Shown in pieces: positions 7,857 through 15,053 of a stretch of 15,354 nt of DNA (the first letter of the stretch is position 1; each line of letters starts with the position of its first letter). The notes beneath the pieces were generated by a model. The model ran no database searches. It was not told the DNA's origin and saw only the letters and a list, made by a program, of their open reading frames with translations. Both the position numbers and the translations under genes were made by a program. Source of the DNA: Rickettsiales bacterium. GTDB lineage: Bacteria; Pseudomonadota; Alphaproteobacteria; Rickettsiales; CANDYO01. The stretch lies in contig CANDYO010000036.1 in NCBI GenBank assembly GCA_947424995.1, positions 1 through 15,354 on the forward strand, given 5' to 3'.

Positions 7857-7960
7857 GCGTCATCTTGGGCGAGGACGAAGTCCGAGATCGGGGATCTTGT
7901 GAGGAAAAAACTCCTGAGATCCCCGGTCGCGCCGCTAAAGCGGCTTGCCAGGGATGACGC
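7857..7960 (-). repeat. Palindromic element family A, copy 2, inverted relative to copy 1
   Basis: Read on the minus strand, this 104-base block aligns with 1131-1242: the first sixteen or so bases are the same, followed by a GGCGCGACCGGGGAT core. Stems on the plus strand are 7931-7936 with 7939-7944 (gccgct/agcggc), 7889-7896 with 7918-7925 (cggggatc/gatccccg), and 7873-7876 with 7880-7883 (ggac/gtcc). The ends are gcgtcatc and ggatgacgc. It lies between the convergent ends of the ankyrin gene and kup. The short open frames that cross it are not genes. Confidence 0.85.
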
Positions 7961-8017
7961 GCTAAGTGTTCATTCAGCAATGAGAAATGGCATCAGGAGT
8001 TTTCTTTTTTATAAAAT

Positions 8018-8030
8018 CTGGATGACGCAG
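8018..8030. repeat. Short remnant resembling a family A end
   Basis: The ctggatgacgcag here resembles the right end of copy 1 (agggatgacgcag), and an aggagtttt like the element's centre lies about 20 bases upstream. No partner end is visible, so it may be a decayed copy or chance. Confidence 0.35.
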
Positions 8031-8047
8031 GCATTGATCTCAGATTT

Positions 8048-9904
8048 TCACACCTTATATCTAATCCCTAACTCTATAACATTATAATGATTTATCTTAA
8101 AAAACTCATAGGCAGGGAGAGCATTTTTAGCTAGGAAAATATATAATCTTTCACTAAATCCATTTAAGTAGCTATCTTGGGTAGCCATTGGTAGGCCCCT
8201 GCTGAAGAAAAATGATATATCTTCTTTAGGTTCTAGAATTTTTTTACTTTTTGCCCAAGTAATTATTTGATTAAGATCCGGCACTTCTTTAAAGCCGAAG
8301 CTAGCTTTAATGCTATAAATATTAGGTAATATCTCTGCTATTGAATATTTATCACTTGTCGGAACATTAGCTACTTCTTCTGTGGTAACTGATAAAAGGA
8401 TAAGCTTTTCGGGTAAATATTTACTATAATTCAATTGTATTTCAAGTGATTTTGGTATTTTTGCTGTAGATTTTCCCATAAAAATAGCAGTTCCAGGAAT
8501 ACGAGTTTGATATTGTTTAGAATGTTCTTGTAAATAACTATGAACGTCTTGATGAATAGATTTACTTTGATGCTTTAAAGCTTGTTTGCCTTTGATCCAT
8601 ACCCAAATGATATATATCACTACTCCCGCAATTATCAAGGTATACCAAGCACCTTGAGGAATTTTTGCTAGGTTGCTCAACACAAAAACGCAGTCTAAGG
8701 TTAGTAAAGGTATAAATATTAGCAACATTTTAAATAAAGACCATTTCCAGTGATGATATGCTACTAAAATTGTTAAAAGAGTTGAAATTAACATTACTCC
8801 AGCTACGCTCAAACCATAAGCAAAAGCTAAAGAATCTGAAGTTCTAAAACTCACAACTGCAATAATAGTTAGTAGCATTAAAATATAATTGATAGCTGGT
8901 ATATAAATTTGCCCTATCTTACTAAAAGAAGTATGGACAACTTCCATTTTTGGCAGATAGTTAAGCATTATAGCTTGCCATCCTAAAGAAAAAAGTCCGG
9001 AAATAACAGCTTGAGAAGCAATAATTGTTGCCATAAGCGAAAGAAAAACCATTGGATATATCAGAGTGTGTGGCACTAATGAGTAAAATGGATGACTAAT
9101 TGCTTGATGATTTTCTAGCAAAAGGGCCCCTTGCCCTAAATAATTCGAAGTTAAAGCTGGCCAAACAAAAAACATCCAAGTTTTTTTTATGTTTTCTCTA
9201 CCAAAATGCCCCATATCTGCGTATAAAGCTTCTGCTCCAGTGATTACCAAAATTGCGCCACCAATAGTGAGGATAGCAGCAAAACCATTTTTAAAAATAA
9301 ATTGAATAGCGTAATATGGATTTATTGCTAACAGAATAGTAGGATTTTTTATAATTGATAATATTCCTAGAAGCGCTATTACAGTAAACCAAACTAACAT
9401 AATATAGCCGAAATAGCAGCCTATATTGCCGCTGCCTTTGCTTTGAACGGTGAATAATGCCAACAATACTAATACCGATAATATTACAATTGTTCCTTCT
9501 GAAATATCAGTTACTAGTTTTAAGCCTTCTAAAGAGCTTAATACTGAAATGGCTGGAGTTATAATACTATCTCCTGCAAATAAACCTATGCCAATTATTC
9601 CAAGCGCAACAGCAAATTTTCTAAATTTACCTATTTGTAATTTACTACAAAGCGAAGATAAAACTAGTACTCCTCCCTCTTCTCGTTGGTGACACCTCGT
9701 GATAATGGCTATATATTTTATGTTTATTACGATAATTAGTAGCCAAATAATAAGGCTAATCACTCCTAAAATACTAGCTTCATTTAGTGGAATGTTAGCT
9801 AAGCTAAAACAGCTTTTTAAGGCGTATAATGGGCTGGTGCCTATATCGCCATAGACTATTCCAACAGCTCCAACCATTAATGACAAGGCTTTATTATTAT
9901 TCAT
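8048..9904 (-). CDS. kup: Kup-family potassium transporter
   Basis: Kup proteins are inner-membrane K+ uptake systems, thought to work by H+ symport. The 618-residue product is the normal length (about 620). The N-terminus carries the family signature VYGDIGTSPLYALK within the first membrane segment, followed by a hydrophilic loop with RCHQREEGG, the GDSIITPAISVLSSLEG segment, GAEALYADMGHFG, and about twelve hydrophobic segments up to about residue 440. A soluble C-terminal domain of about 170 residues follows (PGTAIFMG, then SFFFSRGLPM). Nothing conserved looks missing. The start is the ATG at 9904 with an aagaga-type ribosome site and a promoter upstream. It stands alone, converging on the ankyrin gene. 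No riboswitch or other regulatory leader is evident in its short 5' region. Confidence 0.96.
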   Translation of the reverse strand: MNNNKALSLMVGAVGIVYGDIGTSPLYALKSCFSLANIPLNEASILGVISLIIWLLIIVINIKYIAIITRCHQREEGGVLVLSSLCSKLQIGKFRKFAVALGIIGIGLFAGDSIITPAISVLSSLEGLKLVTDISEGTIVILSVLVLLALFTVQSKGSGNIGCYFGYIMLVWFTVIALLGILSIIKNPTILLAINPYYAIQFIFKNGFAAILTIGGAILVITGAEALYADMGHFGRENIKKTWMFFVWPALTSNYLGQGALLLENHQAISHPFYSLVPHTLIYPMVFLSLMATIIASQAVISGLFSLGWQAIMLNYLPKMEVVHTSFSKIGQIYIPAINYILMLLTIIAVVSFRTSDSLAFAYGLSVAGVMLISTLLTILVAYHHWKWSLFKMLLIFIPLLTLDCVFVLSNLAKIPQGAWYTLIIAGVVIYIIWVWIKGKQALKHQSKSIHQDVHSYLQEHSKQYQTRIPGTAIFMGKSTAKIPKSLEIQLNYSKYLPEKLILLSVTTEEVANVPTSDKYSIAEILPNIYSIKASFGFKEVPDLNQIITWAKSKKILEPKEDISFFFSRGLPMATQDSYLNGFSERLYIFLAKNALPAYEFFKINHYNVIELGIRYKV

Positions 9905-9942
9905 TATATTCTCTTAAATGCGCTCTAAATAACTTTAAGGCA

Positions 9943-9970
9943 ATTATAATCAACCACCACTTAAAGTCAA
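9943..9970 (-). promoter_or_regulatory. Promoter of kup
   Basis: On the minus strand, TTGACT (plus positions 9965-9970) is followed after 16 bases by a perfect TATAAT (9943-9948). Transcription would start near 9936, about 30 bases upstream of the kup ATG. It is the best match to the sigma70 consensus that I see in the window. Confidence 0.7.
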
Positions 9971-10049
9971 AGTTAACCTTTTTAAAAGTACTAATAGTTT
10001 GTATGGTAATCTCGTATAAATCTTCGACAACTAAACATTTTCAGAGTAG

Positions 10050-10352
10050 GCGCGTCTCCTTGTATGTGTTTACTTTTTCGGTTACTCACGTCATTGCGAA
10101 AAAAATGTTTTATTGCATTTATGCGGAAAACATTTTTTGTGGCAATCCAGAATAAACATCTAGACCGAAAAGGTCTGCATAAATTTTTGTAATTCCTGCG
10201 GAATTAATTTTCTAACTGGATCGCCACACTTCATGCTTTCAGCCTAACGGCTATAAAGCGTTTCGTTCGCGATGACGTTCGTAACTAAAAAGATGAACAC
10301 ATATAAATCCCTGACGAAACAACACTAGCGCCTAGTCCGAAGGATGACGCGC
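10050..10352. repeat. Composite nested repeat: family A-like outer ends around a family B element
   Basis: The outer ends gcgcgtctcctt (10050-10061) and aaggatgacgcgc (10340-10352) are inverted copies of each other with one indel and resemble family A ends. A small stem, actag/ctagt (10324-10328 with 10332-10336), sits inside the right end, as in family A. Between the ends lies a second, different palindromic element. Confidence 0.5.
10063..10303. repeat. Palindromic element family B (inner element)
   Basis: Two 38-base arms (10063-10100 and 10266-10303) are inverted copies matching at 30 of 38 positions without gaps, including cgtcattgcgaa against ttcgcgatgacg. Inside are a perfect 12-bp stem aaaaaatgtttt/aaaacatttttt (10100-10111 with 10127-10138), an inner pair ggcaatccag/ctggatcgcc (10141-10150 with 10216-10225), and small hairpins at 10162-10176, 10191-10205 and 10241-10252. 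The cgtcattgcga...ggcaatcc pattern is of the kind seen in Rickettsia-type palindromic repeats. Confidence 0.75.
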
Positions 10353-10468
10353 ATTTTTCATGCAAAGCTCTTACTAAGTTACCAGAAGTTTTTCTTAAAA
10401 TTTCCTTAGTTGATTATAGAAAAATAGTTTATAGTGAAGGACTAAAATAACTATTTTTAAGAAAAATA

Positions 10469-12370
10469 ATGTATGCCAATTTAGCTCAGTTAGGGCTTAT
10501 TTTATCCATTTTGTTAGCACTTGTAGTACCGCTAGGGTTCATCTGGCTAAAACCTATTTCTATAGCCCGTTATAGGAAAGTCTTAACCAGTATCATCTTG
10601 ATCCAATTTATTGCCACTAGTTTTGCCTTTATCTGTTTAGGCTATGCCTATCTAGTCTCTGATTTTTCTCTTTATAATGTATTTCGTAATTCGCATGTGG
10701 CAATGCCTCTAATCTATAAATTTTCTGGCATTTGGAGCAATCATGAAGGATCGATGATCCTCTGGTTGTTTATTTTAGGATTGGTTAACTATGTCAGTAG
10801 TCAGCATCGTTTGAAAAATAGTGAGATGATCTGGATCGCTTCCACCCAAATCATTATTACCAGTAGTTTAATTTTATACACTATTTTGAAGTCTAATCCA
10901 TTCGTAAAATTTATGCCGACTCCTCCGCAAGGAGTAGGCTTTAATCCCCTGCTACAAGATATCGGGCTTGCTATTCATCCACCAATTTTATATATCGGTT
11001 ATATCACCACTATTGTTGGCTTTAGCATAAGTATTGCTGCTTTAATCCGTAAAAACTTATCAGCCGATCTATTAAATCTAATGCAGAAATGGTGTTTATT
11101 CTCATGGAGTTTTTTAACTCTCGGCGTAGCTTTGGGCAGCTGGTGGGCATATCGAGAACTTGGTTGGGGTGGCTATTGGTTCTGGGATCCAGTAGAGAAT
11201 GCTTCCCTCCTGCCCTGGCTCACTTCCTCGGCTTTGATCCATTCTATCTATGCAACTAAAAAACTAAATACTAACTATCGATGGACCATTCTTCTAGCTA
11301 TCTTTACCTTCCTTCTTTCTATATTAGCAACTTTTTTAGTGCGCTCTGGAGTTATTACTTCCATTCATTCTTTCGCCACCGACCCTAATCGTGGTATATT
11401 TATATTGACTCTTTTGCTCTGTTATACCAGTTTTGCCCTGGGGTTATTTGCAATCAATGGCCATTATCTTGAAACTAACATTAACAATAATTGGCTATCA
11501 CGCTTTGGTGGAATTAATCTAGCTAATATTTTTTGGTCACTGGCTACCGCGGTAATTTTATTATCGTTATTATATCCAATTATAGTTGAGATCTCTACTG
11601 GTCAGCAAGTTAGTATCGAGCGTAGCTTTTTTGAAAAGTCATTTATTCCTCTATTACTACCCATTTTATTATTACTAAGCTTCACTCTTCCAGCTAGTTG
11701 GCAGAAAATTCTGCCTATCCATTATCGCCATTTGGTTTATTCATTAGTCCCTGCGATTACATTATCGGGCTGTTTTTACTATTATTCAGTAGCATCTCCC
11801 AGCTTAATTTCAAGCGCCGCTTTTTTCTGTGGAGCTCTAGTAGTGAGTAGGATGTGTTTTTGGTTTATTCAAAAAATGGAAAGCCCGCTTAGCTATAAAT
11901 TTTATTTAATTTGGCTAGTTCATTTATGCGCAGGTTTATTTGCGATGAGTATTGCCTTTACTGAAAGCAATTCTCAGGAAACTTTAGTTAACATACGGAT
12001 AGGCGATAAAGTAAAATTTGCTGGCTTTGATATTGATTACCTAAAACAAGAAAATTTTGCTATTGATAATTATTTAGTTGGCAGAGTTATACTTAATTTA
12101 GAAAAAGATCATCAAGAATTAGCTACTCTTACTCCAGAGATACGCTATTATCCAGTTGAAAAAAGTCAGACCTCAGAAGTCTCTATTTATCATAATTATT
12201 TTTATGATCTATATGTAGTGATTAGTGAAATAAGTAAGGATGGAAGAGTTGGAATCAAAATATATTTTAAACCACTAATTAGCTGGTTATGGGCCATTTG
12301 CTTAATCATTTTTGCTTGCGGTATCTTGTTATTTATTTTAAATGTGAGGAAATCTAATGCGTCTAATTAA
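10469..12370 (+). CDS. ccmF: Cytochrome c heme lyase subunit CcmF
   Basis: CcmF is the multi-spanning inner-membrane protein that takes heme from holo-CcmE and, with CcmH, attaches it to apocytochrome c (System I). The 633-residue product is close to the family length of about 650. Seen: AIHPPILYIGY with His170; the WWD domain WGGYWFWDPVENASLLPWL around residues 233-251; ATFLVRSGVITSIHSFATDPNRG; a large periplasmic region (about 500-595) before a final membrane segment; and more than ten hydrophobic segments in all. Tyr236 stands where many homologues have Trp. The start ATG has only a poor aagaaa ribosome site. The stop overlaps ccmG by 14 bases, so the two are one operon. The other ccm genes (A, B, C, E, H) are not in this window. 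Confidence 0.96.
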   Translation: MYANLAQLGLILSILLALVVPLGFIWLKPISIARYRKVLTSIILIQFIATSFAFICLGYAYLVSDFSLYNVFRNSHVAMPLIYKFSGIWSNHEGSMILWLFILGLVNYVSSQHRLKNSEMIWIASTQIIITSSLILYTILKSNPFVKFMPTPPQGVGFNPLLQDIGLAIHPPILYIGYITTIVGFSISIAALIRKNLSADLLNLMQKWCLFSWSFLTLGVALGSWWAYRELGWGGYWFWDPVENASLLPWLTSSALIHSIYATKKLNTNYRWTILLAIFTFLLSILATFLVRSGVITSIHSFATDPNRGIFILTLLLCYTSFALGLFAINGHYLETNINNNWLSRFGGINLANIFWSLATAVILLSLLYPIIVEISTGQQVSIERSFFEKSFIPLLLPILLLLSFTLPASWQKILPIHYRHLVYSLVPAITLSGCFYYYSVASPSLISSAAFFCGALVVSRMCFWFIQKMESPLSYKFYLIWLVHLCAGLFAMSIAFTESNSQETLVNIRIGDKVKFAGFDIDYLKQENFAIDNYLVGRVILNLEKDHQELATLTPEIRYYPVEKSQTSEVSIYHNYFYDLYVVISEISKDGRVGIKIYFKPLISWLWAICLIIFACGILLFILNVRKSNASN

Positions 12371-12866
12371 CTCAGTGCCCTTGTTAGGCTTCGTTGCGGT
12401 AATTTTTACTTTATATTTTAGTCTTAGTCTATCCGCCGATCCTAAAGATTATGTTAGTCAGCTGAGTCAACTTAAACTACCTTTAGTGGAAAGCTTAAGC
12501 ACGGAAACTCTTGATCTAACTCAGTTTCGTGGTAAATATTACGTACTGCACCTTTTCGCCTCATGGTGCACTATGTGTAAGCATGATACTGATTTGCTTC
12601 GCAAAATAGCTAAAGATACTAAAGCCCCGATTATTGGTATCGCAATGCGTGATAATATCAATAAAGTACGTTTGCTTAAGCAGGATAAATTAGCTTATGA
12701 TTATATTACTATCGACACCGACAAGCAAGTGGGCAAATTGCTAAATAATAAGGCCATCCCTGAGACCATCGTTATCAACCCTGAAGGCATCGTGGTTTTT
12801 GATTATATTGGTACATTATCAGCTATGGAAGTTGAAGAAGTGATAATTCCCGCAATGACGAATTAA
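12357..12866 (+). CDS. ccmG: Cytochrome c biogenesis thiol-disulfide oxidoreductase CcmG (DsbE)
   Basis: CcmG is a membrane-anchored periplasmic thioredoxin-like protein that keeps the apocytochrome CXXCH cysteines reduced before heme attachment. The 169-residue product has an uncleaved N-terminal anchor (about residues 6-27), then a thioredoxin fold with FASWCTMCKHD (Cys71, Cys74) and AIPETIVINPEG, where Pro135 is the expected cis-proline. The active-site pair is C-T-M-C, without the proline common in this family (for example C-P-T-C), which could shift its redox potential. The start is set by gagga (12346-12350) six bases before the ATG, inside the end of ccmF. ccmH, which often follows, is absent; the next gene is the deaminase-fold protein. 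The last codons contain cgcaatgacg, the same ten bases as one end of family B elements. Confidence 0.93.
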   Translation: MRLINSVPLLGFVAVIFTLYFSLSLSADPKDYVSQLSQLKLPLVESLSTETLDLTQFRGKYYVLHLFASWCTMCKHDTDLLRKIAKDTKAPIIGIAMRDNINKVRLLKQDKLAYDYITIDTDKQVGKLLNNKAIPETIVINPEGIVVFDYIGTLSAMEVEEVIIPAMTN

Positions 12867-12953
12867 GTTGCATCGAATAGATTGAATTGATATCATTAGT
12901 AGAGCGTTAACTCAACGAAGTATATCAAAATATCAAAAACATCATCTAAGCTA

Positions 12954-15053
12954 ATGCAAATAGAAATCGATCTTCCTAGTACGGATCAAATCGCAGTTTC
13001 TGAGATTAACGCACCATACAGAAGATTAGATAGTTTGGCCTATATGCTGCAAGGCACAGATAAAGCAGCCGCTATTTACTTTGACGGAACCTCAATTAAG
13101 ATGGCTTCTAATGTTCAAGAACAATCAGAGTTAGCACGAAAAGTCTTCGCGCACATACGTCTACTTGCCAGAGCCGATTGCACCGAACCAGGTTTTATCA
13201 ATAGCTTCAGTATATCTAGAAATAACTTAATTAAATATGTTAATACTATATCTTCGTCAATGTCCCAAGAATGGTATCAAGATTTTATCAATAATTTAGA
13301 ACGTATAGAAAATTCTATTTATGCTGTAAAAATAGAAGGCAATGAACAGCTAAAAAATTACTTTCCAAATATTGTCGATCCAAAAACTATAGCTTTTTCT
13401 CCAGAGATGCTCACAGCTTTACAACAGGATATAACATTTATTGTAGGTCAGGAAGGTGTCCACGCTGAACTAAAACTGACTCAAGACATATTAGACCATC
13501 CTTCAGATGCTAATAAACAATCCTATATTGGAGTTTCGAAAAAATGCTGCATTAACTGCCAATCAGCTATTATGGCAGTGAATCAAAGATCAGCAGAATT
13601 TAATACGCTAAGAGATCTTTTTGACTCTAGTGCTACTATAATGCCAGGGGCAAAATTTAGAATAGTTACAAGAGATATTCTAACTGGTACAGCTGGTAGC
13701 GGCCTCTCATTTGCTTGTGCTGTACCAAATTTTCTACTTAATGACGAAAGCTTGGCAGAAGCATTTCTTAGAGAGAGGAATAAAACAATATCTGGTCGAA
13801 CATCTGAAAATATATCAGCTGCATTTAGACAAAACTCACTTCCTCCTTCAGATGAGGTTACTAAAATGATGAGACGAACTCGCTCTCCTTCTCCAACTGG
13901 AAGAGAGTCTGCAGTTCTAGGATATAATGCCATACTAAGAGAAAGAAAACGTCAAAATGATCTAAATAAAGAGTTTGCAACGGTCGCTATAGGTCCTGCA
14001 ATAGAAGAAAGAGAAAAATCATCATACGCTTCTTCTGCTGCTTCTGCTTCAGCGAAGCCCGGTAATATAGCAGCAAGCGCTAAGAGTAATTCTAAGCATA
14101 AAGCCGATAAAAATAAGCAGAAAGTCGAGATTGATGAAGATGACCAATTTTTAAATGAAGTGATAGCACAAAAACTATTAACCCAACAATCTCAACCTAT
14201 CATTATTTTTTACGAAAGATATCGTGATGTAATCACGGTCCAAGTAGTTAACGACTTATTAGGAGAGATGAAAGAACATAATATTATGAATTTGTTAATT
14301 CATGATGATGGATTAAAACAAACTAAAGTGTCTCCTCTAACATATTATCAAGCTGAGTTTATGAAGGCGTCGCGTATGAAATCGCGAGTCGACGAGATTG
14401 CTTTTTTAACAGTAGATGCGCAGTATCGAATGTTATCTGGAGCTGATCGTTTAGGAATACAAGTACATAATTCTAGCAACGCTATCGCTAATGAAGTTAT
14501 TGCAATATCAGCAGAATCCACATCAATAACACGAAGCTACAATCAACGTCTACAAACTCTGTACAACGTAGGGAAAAGTATGGAAGAAAGCCATCACGAT
14601 CAAATAATTATGGATATATTTGCTGTTGATAATAACAGTGAATATAGAGCAAAGCTGGGAAAACAGATTGCTGATAAAATATTCTCTGAATGCTCTAATA
14701 ATAGTGGAGTTACAGCTATATTGGATTTAGAAGATGCGAAGGCTGTAGAAAAACACTTAAAGGAATTAGGGTGCAATAATGTAGTATCTATTTTTATGTA
14801 TAAAAATGTAGAGAGTGCTATGATTTATATGGGAGAAAGGATGTGGCTATACAATCAAGACTATGCACAAGCGCAAATGATACCTAATAGTATAGTTATA
14901 AATGCAACTGATACAAGGGCAGTATCTGAAGTATCCGATCTAGTAAAACCTTATATCCCACGGCCTTTGTTGCATGAAGCTGAAGGACAAGCTGCTTCTT
15001 CTGTAAGTGCTGTAGCAAAAGCAAATGGAAAAAAAAATGGTAAAGGCAGATAA
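12954..15053 (+). CDS. Deaminase-fold protein resembling the OTT_1508-like family, candidate effector or toxin
   Basis: The deaminase superfamily uses zinc held by one His/Cys and two Cys to deaminate nucleosides or bases in nucleic acid. In this 699-residue protein, AAAIYFDGTSIKMASN (38-53) fits the first beta hairpin, His170-Ala-Glu172 supplies one ligand and the proton-shuttling Glu, and YIGVSKKCCINC (191-202) supplies Cys199 and Cys202. The long helical insert before HAE and the GVSK-x-C-C-x2-C context resemble the OTT_1508-like deaminase family. Further on are RRTRSPSPTGR (307-317), an Ala/Ser/Lys low-complexity linker (about 340-393), an unrecognised alpha/beta region (about 395-680), and a basic tail. 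There is no signal peptide, immunity-like neighbour or strong ribosome site before the ATG. The fold call is from motifs; substrate and secretion are inference. Confidence 0.8.
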   Translation: MQIEIDLPSTDQIAVSEINAPYRRLDSLAYMLQGTDKAAAIYFDGTSIKMASNVQEQSELARKVFAHIRLLARADCTEPGFINSFSISRNNLIKYVNTISSSMSQEWYQDFINNLERIENSIYAVKIEGNEQLKNYFPNIVDPKTIAFSPEMLTALQQDITFIVGQEGVHAELKLTQDILDHPSDANKQSYIGVSKKCCINCQSAIMAVNQRSAEFNTLRDLFDSSATIMPGAKFRIVTRDILTGTAGSGLSFACAVPNFLLNDESLAEAFLRERNKTISGRTSENISAAFRQNSLPPSDEVTKMMRRTRSPSPTGRESAVLGYNAILRERKRQNDLNKEFATVAIGPAIEEREKSSYASSAASASAKPGNIAASAKSNSKHKADKNKQKVEIDEDDQFLNEVIAQKLLTQQSQPIIIFYERYRDVITVQVVNDLLGEMKEHNIMNLLIHDDGLKQTKVSPLTYYQAEFMKASRMKSRVDEIAFLTVDAQYRMLSGADRLGIQVHNSSNAIANEVIAISAESTSITRSYNQRLQTLYNVGKSMEESHHDQIIMDIFAVDNNSEYRAKLGKQIADKIFSECSNNSGVTAILDLEDAKAVEKHLKELGCNNVVSIFMYKNVESAMIYMGERMWLYNQDYAQAQMIPNSIVINATDTRAVSEVSDLVKPYIPRPLLHEAEGQAASSVSAVAKANGKKNGKGR

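Larger units (their letters stand above)
9905..10468. other. Gene-free gap of 564 bases between kup and ccmF
   Basis: The kup side holds its promoter and leader. The middle (10050-10352) is the composite palindromic repeat. The ccmF side (10353-10468) is AT-rich, with a TATAGT at 10430-10435 that lacks a properly spaced -35. I find no convincing coding sequence; the plus-strand frame running from inside kup to 10155 crosses the promoter and the repeat. Confidence 0.75.

Noticed and set aside
7760..8087. Two overlapping plus-strand open frames of 65 and 86 residues
   Set aside because: They run across the family A element and the ends of the neighbouring genes, have no ribosome site, and encode no recognisable protein.
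9829..10155. Plus-strand open frame of 108 residues
   Set aside because: It begins antisense inside kup, crosses the kup promoter and ends inside the family B element.
13583..13933. Minus-strand open frame of 116 residues antisense to the deaminase gene
   Set aside because: It is a shadow of a well-supported gene and has no ribosome site or recognisable content.
12954..15053. Polymorphic-toxin locus with an immunity gene
   Set aside because: No small gene follows the deaminase-fold gene within the 301 bases left in the window, and no secretion-linked N-terminal domain is visible, so a classical toxin-immunity pair is not supported here.
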